The notes under the pieces are model-generated. The model ran no database searches. It saw only the letters and a list, made by a program, of their open reading frames with translations, and was not told where the DNA came from. DNA of 64,000 bases from Flavobacteriales bacterium UBA5081. GTDB taxonomy: Bacteria > Bacteroidota > Bacteroidia > Flavobacteriales_E > Vicingaceae. Position 1 is the first letter of the stretch; every line of letters starts with the position of its first letter. The translations under genes and the position numbers were made by a program. Of the stretch, positions 1 through 8,794 are shown piece after piece. The stretch spans positions 69,625-133,624 of the forward strand of contig DIAJ01000028.1 in the NCBI GenBank assembly GCA_002415785.1, given 5' to 3'.

Positions 1-2174
1 TTACCTTCAGTCTCTTTAAGTACTTTATAAGAGTTCATAACTTCGTGTAGTACGTTTAATCCAGCAAGGGCTTTTCCATGAAATTCCTTAAAATCTGCAT
101 AATAGGCATCCTCATCAAAGTTAGGTGCATTTTCTTCTGATAATACCAACTTATAACTGTCATATAACTCCTGTAATAACGGATCGATAGGTCCAGGTTC
201 TGTAACAACAAATCGTTCTAATTGCTGCTGCAATAATTCAGTACTTTTAATAGAAGCAGTTAATTCATCTCTTTCTTTTTCTGCTTTCTGGTATTCGGTC
301 AGCCTTTTGTCTTTGTCACGATATACTTGTAGTGACTTTTGGAATTGTTCTTCGTTTTGAGATAAAAACTCATTATCTAAATCTATTGATTCATATGTCA
401 ATTGGTCTTTAACTTTCCAAGCCTCCAGTAAATTTTGTACTTCCTTATATTCCTTAAGAAAGGAAAACAAATCACTTTCCGTTTTGATAGCTAATTGCAG
501 TTTAGCAATGTTCTTTTGCAACAATTCCCGATTTTTATTGAACTGGTTAATTATAGTTTGTTCATCTCTTCCATCGAACAGACGTTGGTCAGGATCAGGA
601 TAAGTGAAAAAGGTGTAAACACCGCCAAAATCAGCCCAAAATCCATTCTTTGTTTTATGCAAAGAGGCTTTTAATACTACTTTAGGCTCAGGGATGTACA
701 GATCACCAACTTTACTGTCATCACTTTGGGTTGTTTGAATGCTCTCATTTTGATAGTATAATATTATACTTTCCTGTTCAGGTGTGAGTTGTGGTTGGTG
801 ATTTAAAGCCCAAAATATTAAAGAGTTTGGATTATCAACATCATTGCATGCTAACAAGGCTTTATGGATTTTTAGTTTACCTTCTTTAGTGGAGATATTG
901 GATTGGATTTCAGTTAACAAATTACCTAATCCCAATGTATGGTCAAGTGCATCAAACTGTTCTATTAATCCTTTTTCTTCTAAAACAACTTTTCCCTGTT
1001 GTAATGCTTTGTATAGGATCCTATCCATATTGAATTTTTTGTAAAAAGAAAATATGGCTTTTTCATCATCTAAATTGTAGACATTCATTAAGTTTTCAAT
1101 AGCTCGAATATCACTTATCATTCCATGAAGTTTATTGACTTCTTCTGAACGAGTATTTTGAAGTTCTTGCATGATTGGTAACTCATTCTTCACCGTGTCG
1201 ATCTTTTGAGTTTTCAATTTTTTCAATACCGACAATATTGAACGGCTTACGAAGTATTTCTTCACATTAGTTTTCAGCTCCTTCTCTAGCTCGGCTTTAC
1301 GCAATGAAAGACTATGATAATGAAGGTGTTGCCAAGTAGTTTGCGAAATACTTAGCTGCTTTCTAAGTGCATAAAGCTCTTGAAGGGCAATCTTCTTTTG
1401 TTCTATTCTATCAAGGTCTTCACGATTAGTGCGATAAGTGGAAATATCTTCTTTCATATCTGCCACAACGTCTTCATATTGTTTATGAAAATGATTCCGC
1501 CAATGTTTACCAAACAAAAAGTCCTGTAAATCTACTCCATCTTTGATGTTGATATTTTTCCGGGCAAATGTCTGAAGTATCTTTGCATAATCTTTCAATG
1601 CGCTTGCAGTGGTAACATCCAATGGTAACAATTTATTGGAATGTAGCACTTGATGATATTGACTAAATCGTCTAAATTTTTTAAACCCAATATCTTTCTC
1701 ATCATTAAAATAAAGGTCCAATTCATCAATAGGTAACCACTTGCCCTCTTTTTCAAAAGAATCAATAATAACAGGTTCAGAAAGAGGTGTTAGAATGTCA
1801 CTATCAAAATCAAGGCTTTTTTGGATTATAAATGCCTGAGATAAATTCTGGTTACGGGCAATATAGCTACCAAGTACAAAATATTGATTAGGATTTATTT
1901 CTACATTGATGTATGCGTAACCAAAGTCAGTATTATCGGTATTCTTTAGAACCAATGTGTTGAAAGGTCGATCGTCTTTAGATTGGGTAGAAGAACTATA
2001 CTCAGTAGAACCAATAAGAATAAGTTGAAGTAAATCTGTAATAATACTTTTTCCAACACCACTATCACCCACAAAATCAGTTCGAAATGGATGGAACTCA
2101 TAGAAAAACTCCTGATGATGAATGATATTAATGGTACCTAAGCTATGTATGCGAGGAAATGGATTTGGATTCAT
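1..2174 (-). CDS. SMC-like coiled-coil ATPase, JetC/MksB-type (partial, runs off the left edge)
   Basis: Read on the minus strand from ATG at 2174, the frame is open to base 1, giving at least 724 residues with no stop, so the gene continues outside the window. About 45 residues in there is a Walker A motif, GDSGVGKS, followed by a helical segment as in SMC/RecN-type ATPase heads. Most of the rest is charged and rich in Glu, Lys and Gln, typical of long coiled coil. The Walker B and signature motifs would be near the missing C terminus. Its start overlaps the stop of the upstream gene (ATGA, 2171-2174). The order kleisin-like, KITE-like, SMC matches jetABC of Wadjet plasmid-defence condensins and mksFEB. 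Family assignment rests on gene order, sizes and the Walker A motif; RecN-like or other SMC systems remain possible. Confidence 0.7.
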   Translation of the reverse strand, partial: MNPNPFPRIHSLGTINIIHHQEFFYEFHPFRTDFVGDSGVGKSIITDLLQLILIGSTEYSSSTQSKDDRPFNTLVLKNTDNTDFGYAYINVEINPNQYFVLGSYIARNQNLSQAFIIQKSLDFDSDILTPLSEPVIIDSFEKEGKWLPIDELDLYFNDEKDIGFKKFRRFSQYHQVLHSNKLLPLDVTTASALKDYAKILQTFARKNINIKDGVDLQDFLFGKHWRNHFHKQYEDVVADMKEDISTYRTNREDLDRIEQKKIALQELYALRKQLSISQTTWQHLHYHSLSLRKAELEKELKTNVKKYFVSRSILSVLKKLKTQKIDTVKNELPIMQELQNTRSEEVNKLHGMISDIRAIENLMNVYNLDDEKAIFSFYKKFNMDRILYKALQQGKVVLEEKGLIEQFDALDHTLGLGNLLTEIQSNISTKEGKLKIHKALLACNDVDNPNSLIFWALNHQPQLTPEQESIILYYQNESIQTTQSDDSKVGDLYIPEPKVVLKASLHKTKNGFWADFGGVYTFFTYPDPDQRLFDGRDEQTIINQFNKNRELLQKNIAKLQLAIKTESDLFSFLKEYKEVQNLLEAWKVKDQLTYESIDLDNEFLSQNEEQFQKSLQVYRDKDKRLTEYQKAEKERDELTASIKSTELLQQQLERFVVTEPGPIDPLLQELYDSYKLVLSEENAPNFDEDAYYADFKEFHGKALAGLNVLHEVMNSYKVLKETEG

Positions 2175-2818
2175 TGGTATCGTGCAATAATTTCATCTAT
2201 ATTTTTAATTACGTCTTCATACACATAAAGCAGTCGCTGAAAAGAGGCCAATAATTCAAAATGATCCTGTTTACGATAAAGCCAGCCAAGTTTTTCAAAT
2301 TGGCGTAATGCTCCTTCTACTTCTTTGTCAATTTGAATATCATCTTCATTCACTCTTGCACTGTCACTAGATTTGGCAATTAACTTTACTAACCCTTGTT
2401 CATATTCTTCATAATCAAGAGTAATTTTTTGTTTAAGTTTTTTAATAGAGTTTAATTCAATATTCCCATCAAAAAAGATTATTTTATATATTATCAACCC
2501 TATAATAATATGTTCGTTTTTAAGGTTATGCTTGTGAATTTCAGGAATGCCAGAGCGTTCTACAGAATGGTAATCAAGGAAAAAATATTGTTCATCCCCC
2601 TCTCCTTTTTTCTCTAGCCGTACACCAAATAATTTCTGATAATAAGGTTTTAATTCATGTTCATAGCGTTCCAAATAAGTATACAATTCCGGATCAGAGC
2701 CGTTTCGTTGTAAATGTACACCGTCTTTTAGTGCATAGTCCAGCTTACTAAAGACCTGCTGACTGTAATCACTCAACAAAAAATCATAATTTATGCTTTT
2801 TGAATCATTATTTTCCAT
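2171..2818 (-). CDS. KITE-like condensin subunit, JetB/MksE-type (215 aa)
   Basis: A 215-residue acidic, mostly helical protein without signal peptide or membrane segment. Its size and its place between a 449-residue kleisin-like protein and an SMC ATPase fit the MksE/JetB (DUF4194-type) subunit, a winged-helix dimer that binds the kleisin. The C-terminal part (about residues 165-205), with phrases such as ALRQFEKLGWLYR followed by FELLASFQRLL, resembles the MksE pattern of a winged helix reporting on a longer terminal helix. It overlaps the upstream gene by 28 bases and the downstream SMC gene by 4, so the three are almost certainly one transcript with coupled translation. Direct sequence similarity to known JetB cannot be tested here; the assignment comes from architecture and context. 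Confidence 0.6.
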   Translation of the reverse strand: MENNDSKSINYDFLLSDYSQQVFSKLDYALKDGVHLQRNGSDPELYTYLERYEHELKPYYQKLFGVRLEKKGEGDEQYFFLDYHSVERSGIPEIHKHNLKNEHIIIGLIIYKIIFFDGNIELNSIKKLKQKITLDYEEYEQGLVKLIAKSSDSARVNEDDIQIDKEVEGALRQFEKLGWLYRKQDHFELLASFQRLLYVYEDVIKNIDEIIARYQ

Positions 2819-4140
2819 AATGCTGATGGTTGTTGCGATTGGTGAATAATTTCTCGTGGTGAAATATCGACATGGTATTTCTTCTCATGATGCACACGTT
2901 CAACCAGACCAAATAGAACCCTTGAGGCAGTGGCAAAGTCATGATCTGAAGCCATAACTTCGAAAAAGGATTGAGATGCATCAAGACGACCATCTTTTTG
3001 TAACTGTGCCATTAGTTGGTTAATCCAACCTTCTACCCTTTTAAAATTATCAATCTCCTGCTGAATTTGTTCCCTGCTTTCCTCTTGAAAAGTTTTGTCG
3101 ACAGGATATTTTTTTCGGGGTCGGGCTGGTGGTGGAAATAATGTTTCATCACGCTTAAATACAATAAGTTTAGGTTTCGTACTGTGAATAGAAACCGACT
3201 TAAGCTCTATAGGGAATAGTAGTTCTTTATCATTACCACCTCCCTTAACCTCAGAGTATTTTAATAAAAAATGAATAAACTTTTCTGTGTTAGCGGCCCA
3301 CTCTGATTGTCTCAGAATAGCAAAGAGTTGTTTGATTTTAGGTTGAATTCGGTTGAGTCGTCTATCAGTACTTCTAAGCTTGCCCTGTATTCGAGAGAAA
3401 AATCCATTAGTATCACCTATATTGCGAATAATTTGGTCATTTTCTGTTTCAATGTTAATCAACATTGAATCGATCTTATTAGTGTCCTCAAAAGCGATTC
3501 GTAGCTCTTGGTTCTTTTGTTGAATATTAGTTAGATCGTCTCGTACCTTTTTGAGTAATTCCAAAGGTTCTTTTTCTTGATCCAAAACATCTTTTCTGAG
3601 TTGACTTACCGCTTCATCAATCTGTTGATGTAAAAAATCTGTTTGCTGTGCAAGCTTAGTTTTATATGCTTCAAGTTTTACATTAAACCAATCTAATAAT
3701 GCTTTATCATTTCCAAGAGCATCATTAAGGTCATCCATAAGATCCCGGCAAATTACTTCTATCTGTGTTGGCACAAGTGTACCCTTAAGAGTTTTTTCAG
3801 ATAATTCACAAAATGCTCGAGCATATTCCTGAAAATAATAAAGTCGCTTTTCTTCATCATAATTCAGAAAAAAACGAAGGAGTTTTTTGATCTTGTTTTT
3901 ATTTATTGATCTCTGATAGTATTTATCCCCCGAGTTCCCACCTTTTTGTAATTTAGCAAATAAATCGTGGATATCATCTTCACTGAAAAAACCATTAGGA
4001 TATCGACCTGTCTTTATTCTTTCATACAGTGAAATAATTACCATTCCTTCAATTTCGTCAGGAAAAAGTAATTTGTATGTTTTCGGTCTGCCTATAGCAT
4101 CCAGAAAATTAAACTTCGAAATGGACTCTTCGTTATTCAA
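2791..4140 (-). CDS. kleisin-like condensin subunit, JetA/MksF-type (449 aa)
   Basis: First gene of the SMC operon, 449 residues. The N-terminal 110 residues look like a winged-helix domain (LLFPDEIEGMVIISLYERI onward). Residues about 150-260 are coiled coil with heptad-like Gln, Lys and Leu, and the C-terminal 100 residues are again globular, which is the kleisin plan of JetA/MksF. The start is a TTG at 4138-4140: a TAA lies two codons upstream in frame and the next in-frame ATG is about 30 residues in, inside the conserved-looking first domain. A rare start codon may keep expression low, or the annotated 5' end may be damaged. Downstream are the KITE-like and SMC genes. Upstream is 874 bases of repeat-rich DNA, so the promoter should lie at about 4141-4200. 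Confidence 0.6.
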   Translation of the reverse strand: MNNEESISKFNFLDAIGRPKTYKLLFPDEIEGMVIISLYERIKTGRYPNGFFSEDDIHDLFAKLQKGGNSGDKYYQRSINKNKIKKLLRFFLNYDEEKRLYYFQEYARAFCELSEKTLKGTLVPTQIEVICRDLMDDLNDALGNDKALLDWFNVKLEAYKTKLAQQTDFLHQQIDEAVSQLRKDVLDQEKEPLELLKKVRDDLTNIQQKNQELRIAFEDTNKIDSMLINIETENDQIIRNIGDTNGFFSRIQGKLRSTDRRLNRIQPKIKQLFAILRQSEWAANTEKFIHFLLKYSEVKGGGNDKELLFPIELKSVSIHSTKPKLIVFKRDETLFPPPARPRKKYPVDKTFQEESREQIQQEIDNFKRVEGWINQLMAQLQKDGRLDASQSFFEVMASDHDFATASRVLFGLVERVHHEKKYHVDISPREIIHQSQQPSALWKIMIQKA

Positions 4141-4236
4141 AATTTAGTTTTGATTTATAGTCTTTAAAAATACAGTTATTCTACTGATACATCTTAAAAT
4201 TCAAGATGTTTTTATTAAGGCAAAGTAATTCTATTA

Positions 4237-4346
4237 GGGCGTGCCCCTCCTCCACCTCGCTATAGCTTTGCAAAGATCGTCGGGTCGGGCTATCCGCTAT
4301 ATCTTTCTGTTAAGGACAGAAAGGATGCCGCTTCTATCCCTCACGC
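4237..4346. repeat. Bacteroidota-type dispersed intergenic repeat
   Basis: Begins GGGCGTGCCCC, contains GGGTCGGGCTATCCGCTATA and a short hairpin (CTTTCTGTTAAGGACAGAAAG), and ends CTATCCCTCACGC. From memory, this modular sequence occurs in many copies between genes in Bacteroidota genomes, usually next to accessory DNA. No coding frame crosses it. It sits upstream of the SMC operon. Confidence 0.55.
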
Positions 4347-4754
4347 AGCTTCAAAATAAGTAAAGCTAAATGGTGGTGTGATGAAGAGCATTTACAGGAA
4401 TGAAGATTCGTAAAAATAAAGCTTTACCTATTTTTCGCTAAAAAAGCGGTAAGCAAGAGTTGACCTTTTACTTGAATTGGAGTGAAACGGAAATCATGAA
4501 CACCTTAATATGAAATAAAAATGAGTGAATAAATGAAACGTAAAAGTCCAACACTTGCATGAATTTGAAGTAACTAATTTTTTGCTCTCCCCTTTTGAAG
4601 AATAAATTGTTAAAAAGCTGTGCTATTTAACATAACGCAGTCCATTATAGGACATTCTTTGGCAAGCTCAGATTGACAAAATTATTAATGAGTAGTGATT
4701 TCCGTAATACGAGCCTTAGCGAGTATTTACACAATAATAGCAGTTCTTGGACAT

Positions 4755-4776
4755 GGTTCCTGAGCCTGTCGAAGGA
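4755..4776. repeat. short REP-like palindromic unit
   Basis: The string GGTTCCTGAGCCTGTCGAAG, with partial dyad symmetry, matches a REP-like unit (CTTCGACAGGCTCAGG on the other strand) that I recall as common between bacterial genes. The rest of the gap 4141-5014 shows no convincing gene apart from the fragment at 4863-5003. Confidence 0.4.
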
Positions 4777-4862
4777 CTAATAACGATAGCTATTATGCCT
4801 GAACGCCTTTTGGTGGTTTAAGGAAATTACTGCACGTAAGCAGAGTTTGCTTGCACCTGTCT

Positions 4863-5003
4863 TTTGGAGGTAATGCTTTGAAGCAGAGGAATGGCAACTA
4901 TTACTTTTACGGTACTTTTTGAAGTGAAATAGATTTGGACACAGGCATTAATGAATCATCAATGTATTATAAAAATGGTATTTTTGAATCTATAATAAGG
5001 TAA
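4863..5003 (+). pseudogene. possible decayed SBBP-type beta-propeller fragment
   Basis: One plus-strand frame reads FGGNALKQ, then GNYYFYGTF, a TGA stop, then SEIDLDTGINESS and YYKNGIF, ending in TAA. This resembles one repeat unit of the SBBP protein just downstream, where GNIYITGTF is followed by TVDFDPS and SNG. One in-frame stop and no start make it non-functional. It may be a remnant of a longer or neighbouring copy of the 5015-7135 gene. Part of the FGG portion may instead belong to a local intergenic repeat, so confidence is low. Confidence 0.35.
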
Positions 5004-5014
5004 AACGACCTACT

Positions 5015-7135
5015 ATGAACCCCCGACTAAACATAATCAGCCTAAAGTTATCTTTGACATTCCTATTTATATTCACTTCTCTAACCTGCTACACTCAAGG
5101 AACTAAAGAGTTAAAGTTAAATTGGGTCATTTCAAGTGGCAGTGCAGGAAAAGATGTTGTTAGAGGTATAAAAGCATTGCCTTCAGGTGAAGTTTATACA
5201 ACCGGATTCTTTGAACAAACTGTTGACTTTGATCCAGGATCAAACAGTTTAAATTTATCCTCTTCGGGTGGTAAAGACGCATTTATTTGTAAGTACTCGC
5301 CTCAAGGAGGTTTAGTTTGGGCGGTTTCGCTTTCCGGTTCTAATGAAGTTTATGGAACTTCTCTTGACTATGATTCAATCGGTAATATATACATAACAGG
5401 AACTTTCGTAGGAACCGTGGACTTTGACCCTAGCCCCAATACCTTTAATTTAGTCTCTAATGGATCTGATGATGTATTTCTTGTTAAACTTGATTCTCAG
5501 GGAAACTTTATCTGGGCTAAAAATTTTGGAAGCAATGCTATTGACAAAGGACAGTTCATAAAAGTGCAGACTAATAACATGATTCTTATCTCAGGTCGAT
5601 TTTCCGGAATCGTTGATTTTGACCCGAATTCAGGAACTACAATTGTAAACGGTTCAAACTCATCAAATATATTTGTAAGTGCCTTTGATAGCACTGGTAA
5701 TTTAATCTGGAATAACTCATTTATAAGTGCTAACAATTCAAGTTTAAAAGCTAACGCTTTTGAAATTGATATTATGCCTAATAATGGCAATCACATTATT
5801 GTTGGAACGTTCTTCGGAACTGTTAATTTCGATGGTGGTAGTGGTACAGCCAACTTAACCTCTAATGGACTAGAAGACTGCTTCATGGCTGTTTACGACA
5901 CAAACGGTACACACTTATGGAGTACTTCATGGGGAGGTGTAGACGGAGACTTTTGCAATACAGTTAAAGTTGATAGTAAATCTAATATTTATGTAGGGGG
6001 TGCTTTTAGAGGTTCAGTTGATTTTGATCCGGGAAGTATCAATATGACTAAAATTTCAAGTGGATTCTCAGACATGTTCATCAGCAAGTTTAACAGCTCG
6101 GGAAATTTGATCTGGAATAGAACCATTGGAGGTTCAAATCAAGAAATAGTAAATAAACTATCTGTAGATCAAGATGGTTTTGTTTACGCATGTGGTTACT
6201 TTTATAGCAACTCTCTTGATGCAGACCCTTCTTCCGGCAGTTCAAGCATATTACAAAACTCTGGTAATAGTGATGGCATCCTTTGGAGTCTTGACTCCTC
6301 AGGTAACTATAATACTGCCTACGCCATTGGTGGAAGTAGTTTAGATAATGGTTTACAAATGACATTTAATCATGTAAATGAGATCTTTATTGGTGGGTTG
6401 TTTTCTTCAACAGTAGACTTTGATCCAAGTAATGCTAGTTACTCTTTGTCTTCTAATGGAGGAAATGATCTATTTGTTCAAAGCGTCAAAATTTGTAAAA
6501 CAGCATATGATAGTATTAATGCCTTTGGGTGTCAGTTTTATCTGTCACCCGGTGGGCAAGTTTTAACAACTAATGGCGTATATCAAGACACTATCTTGAG
6601 CCAAAACGGTTGTGACAGTATAATTACCATTAACCTCATATTAAATCAATTAGACACAAATGTTATTGATAGCGGAACTATGCTAAAGGCTAGCACATTT
6701 CAGAATGTAAGTTACCAATGGTTAGATTGCAATAACGGTTATAGTGCTATTTCAGGAGCTACTCAACATAGCTTTACTCCTACAGCTAGCGGAAGTTACG
6801 CAGTTGAATTAAGTCAAGGGGCATGTAAAGATACTTCTGCCTGTAAACAGATTACTCTGGTAGGTCTGAGTTCAATCATAAATGAGTATGAAACTACTAA
6901 GGTGTTTCCAAATCCCACAAATGAAAGGATTTGGGTTAGAGGCTGCAAAGAATTCAATATAAAATCAATAAAAGTTTACAACTTATCCGGTCAGTTATTG
7001 ATCGAAAAAAATATAGTTGATAACGATTGGCACACGAATAACTTTAGCTTTAAAATCAATGAACCTTCGGGAGTGTATATACTTGAGTTAAAGTCTGATG
7101 ATAAAATTACTAGGCATAAAGTTATTAAAAGATAA
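5015..7135 (+). CDS. secreted SBBP beta-propeller repeat protein with T9SS sorting domain (706 aa)
   Basis: Residues 1-28 form a signal peptide (hydrophobic core SLTFLFIFTSLTCY). Residues about 30-490 carry at least seven repeats of roughly 60 residues, each with a VDFDPxS-type loop, an SNGxxD turn and a GNxxW strand, the pattern of SBBP/beta-propeller repeats found in Bacteroidota surface proteins. Residues about 490-620 contain Cys-rich Ig-like segments with NGCDSIITINL and QHSFTPTASGSYAV, common linkers in this class. The C terminus (from VFPNPTNE) is a type A T9SS sorting domain, so the protein should cross the outer membrane by the Por system and be anchored or released. No partner gene is obvious. 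The function of the propeller is unknown; adhesion or ligand binding is inference. Confidence 0.85.
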   Translation: MNPRLNIISLKLSLTFLFIFTSLTCYTQGTKELKLNWVISSGSAGKDVVRGIKALPSGEVYTTGFFEQTVDFDPGSNSLNLSSSGGKDAFICKYSPQGGLVWAVSLSGSNEVYGTSLDYDSIGNIYITGTFVGTVDFDPSPNTFNLVSNGSDDVFLVKLDSQGNFIWAKNFGSNAIDKGQFIKVQTNNMILISGRFSGIVDFDPNSGTTIVNGSNSSNIFVSAFDSTGNLIWNNSFISANNSSLKANAFEIDIMPNNGNHIIVGTFFGTVNFDGGSGTANLTSNGLEDCFMAVYDTNGTHLWSTSWGGVDGDFCNTVKVDSKSNIYVGGAFRGSVDFDPGSINMTKISSGFSDMFISKFNSSGNLIWNRTIGGSNQEIVNKLSVDQDGFVYACGYFYSNSLDADPSSGSSSILQNSGNSDGILWSLDSSGNYNTAYAIGGSSLDNGLQMTFNHVNEIFIGGLFSSTVDFDPSNASYSLSSNGGNDLFVQSVKICKTAYDSINAFGCQFYLSPGGQVLTTNGVYQDTILSQNGCDSIITINLILNQLDTNVIDSGTMLKASTFQNVSYQWLDCNNGYSAISGATQHSFTPTASGSYAVELSQGACKDTSACKQITLVGLSSIINEYETTKVFPNPTNERIWVRGCKEFNIKSIKVYNLSGQLLIEKNIVDNDWHTNNFSFKINEPSGVYILELKSDDKITRHKVIKR

Positions 7136-7201
7136 TTGTAAACTCATAGGTAAGCTCGCCTAATGAGCAACGGCTTTCATGCACTGGGCTGACTCCTATG
7201 C

Positions 7202-7921
7202 ATGTGGGACATTAGTCCAACAAGTTTAAGCCATTCACTGGCTCACACTTTTTTATCACTAATTACAATGGAATCAACAAAACAACATGACATTCCTTGG
7301 ATCTTTAACAATCCCAATTACCGTCAAGAACTTAATGAATATTTTCAATATCCTTTTAGAATTAGTGAGTACCCCCTCCAACCTGCTTATAAAAGTGAGA
7401 TTGAGTTAGGAGTGCATGCCGGCTATGAAATCAGCAAAAAACTTTCTGTATTTATGGAGATGAATGCTGTGCAATTGGATTATGAGCAACTTTTTACGGT
7501 GACCATAGAAGATCCTCGGAATCAATCGCCCGATCCTGTTTATGAGCAGATTCCAATCATTGGGGAAGAAAATCGATTTCACTTAAATTTTGGAGGACAG
7601 TTCAACTATTTTCAAAACGAAACACAAGCCGCCTACATTTCATTTTTCGGCAACATCAACAATGTGAGCATGCGTAGAAACTACATCGTCATCAATAATA
7701 TAGAATACCCCATTCATCACTTTGATGCAAACCGACCTGATTTGCGTCCCGGCGGTGTCGGCTATGGTTTGGGAGCAGGATTAGGTTATCGTTTCCTGCT
7801 TTCAGAGCATATTTTAATGAATCCCTATTATCAACTTTATCGCACACAAATAAACATGAGTGAAGAAATACAGCCCACCGGCATTCATCATTCTGTTGGG
7901 ATAAGGATATTGTGGAATTGA
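7202..7921 (+). CDS. outer-membrane beta-barrel protein, N-terminally truncated (probable pseudogene)
   Basis: From about residue 60 the protein has alternating amphipathic strands (EIELGVHAGYEISKKLSVFMEM, FHLNFGGQFNYF, GYGLGAGLGYRFL) ending in HHSVGIRILWN, the pattern of an outer-membrane barrel whose last strand closes the chain. There is no signal peptide. The first 25 residues (MWDISPTSLSHS) look like read-through of intergenic DNA, which contains the stem-loop CTCATAGG...CCTAATGAG at 7143-7167. The natural 5' end therefore seems lost and the product could not reach the membrane. The internal ATG at 7269 does not restore an export signal. Barrel nature is fairly sure; loss of function is inferred. 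Confidence 0.5.
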   Translation: MWDISPTSLSHSLAHTFLSLITMESTKQHDIPWIFNNPNYRQELNEYFQYPFRISEYPLQPAYKSEIELGVHAGYEISKKLSVFMEMNAVQLDYEQLFTVTIEDPRNQSPDPVYEQIPIIGEENRFHLNFGGQFNYFQNETQAAYISFFGNINNVSMRRNYIVINNIEYPIHHFDANRPDLRPGGVGYGLGAGLGYRFLLSEHILMNPYYQLYRTQINMSEEIQPTGIHHSVGIRILWN

Positions 7922-8040
7922 TAATTTTTTAGATTTTAGAATTTAGACATTAGATTTTAGACTACTGATTAGTTGATTAGTCCTGAATTTGGTTGTCACA
8001 TTTAGGAATTATTAATTGGTAATTAGCAATTACACTTTGT

Positions 8041-8151
8041 TTTTAACATTAAGAAGTGAAGGCAAATTAAGGGTTTCAATAAGGTAAGAATCTTCAACTT
8101 TTAACTATAGCTACTTTTTTACACTCTCTCATCTTACAGCAAAGCGGTCTT
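8041..8151 (+). repeat. two-module intergenic repeat, copy 1
   Basis: Module A at 8041-8092 (TTTTAACATTAAGAAGTGAA onward) and module B at 8137-8151 (CAGCAAAGCGGTCTT, with a second partial CAGCGGTCTT at about 8165) reappear at 9639-9718 in the order B-A. Copies of A differ by only a few bases over 52. They lie in the gap 7922-8276, which also holds AT-rich strings such as TTTAGACATTAGATTTTAGA and no gene. Confidence 0.6.
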
Positions 8152-8276
8152 GACTCTAACAGCTCAGCGGTCTTGCTTCTAAAAGATCCGATTTGTTAAC
8201 TTTTCGTGAACTTTTGTATTAAGCTTAAAAGTGAATGCAAAAAAGTACTATCTTGCAATATATTAATGAGTAAATT

Positions 8277-8786
8277 ATGAGAAATCTACTACTAATCGCA
8301 ATCTGTTTTACTACTTTGTTTAGTGCTTGTGTGAGCTACTACGAAGATGGCGGCGAAAGTGTGCAACCGATTAGAACGAACGATTATGAGCCTGTTGAAT
8401 ACGCTAGAGCTGACCTTGATTCTTCCATACAATTGCTCCCGGCTCAAGAAATTGTGAATTCCGGTAAAATTTACGTAATCAACAACTTTTTATTTGTCAA
8501 TGAAGAAAGAAAAGGGTTTCACGTATTTGACAACTCCGACCCACGCAACCCTTCTAAAATCAAGTTCATTCAGGTATTGGGCTCATCGGACTTAGCAGTG
8601 AGAAACAATATGCTCTACATTAATCAGGCAACTGATTTAATCGCCCTGCAATACGACCCATTGAGTGACAAAATAAGACTAATGAAGCGAATTGAAAATG
8701 CCTTTCCGGAATTACTTTCTCCGCAAGGTTATTACAACAGAAGCCATAAAGACAGTCTTACAATTGACTGGATTGAAGTAAAATAA
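8277..8786 (+). CDS. LVIVD-repeat lipoprotein (169 aa)
   Basis: An N-terminal signal ending in a lipobox (LFSAC, Cys about residue 18) predicts a lipid-anchored envelope protein. The body contains LVIVD-like beta-propeller units: GKIYVINNFLFVNEERKGFHVFDNSDPRNPSKI is the typical strand, turn and (N)DPxNP pattern, followed by DLAVRNNMLYINQ. At 169 residues it is short for a complete propeller, which normally needs several hundred residues, so it may work with the next gene product or be a reduced version. The downstream gene starts 8 bases after its stop and has the same architecture, so they form an operon derived from duplication or splitting. Molecular role unknown. Confidence 0.75.
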   Translation: MRNLLLIAICFTTLFSACVSYYEDGGESVQPIRTNDYEPVEYARADLDSSIQLLPAQEIVNSGKIYVINNFLFVNEERKGFHVFDNSDPRNPSKIKFIQVLGSSDLAVRNNMLYINQATDLIALQYDPLSDKIRLMKRIENAFPELLSPQGYYNRSHKDSLTIDWIEVK

Positions 8787-8794
8787 AAGATCAG

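Noticed and set aside
844..1044. Plus-strand open frame of 66 codons
   Set aside because: It is antisense to the long SMC-like coding frame, which has clear coding character; no motif in it.
2808..2993. Minus-strand open frame of 61 codons
   Set aside because: Out-of-frame shadow inside the kleisin-like gene.
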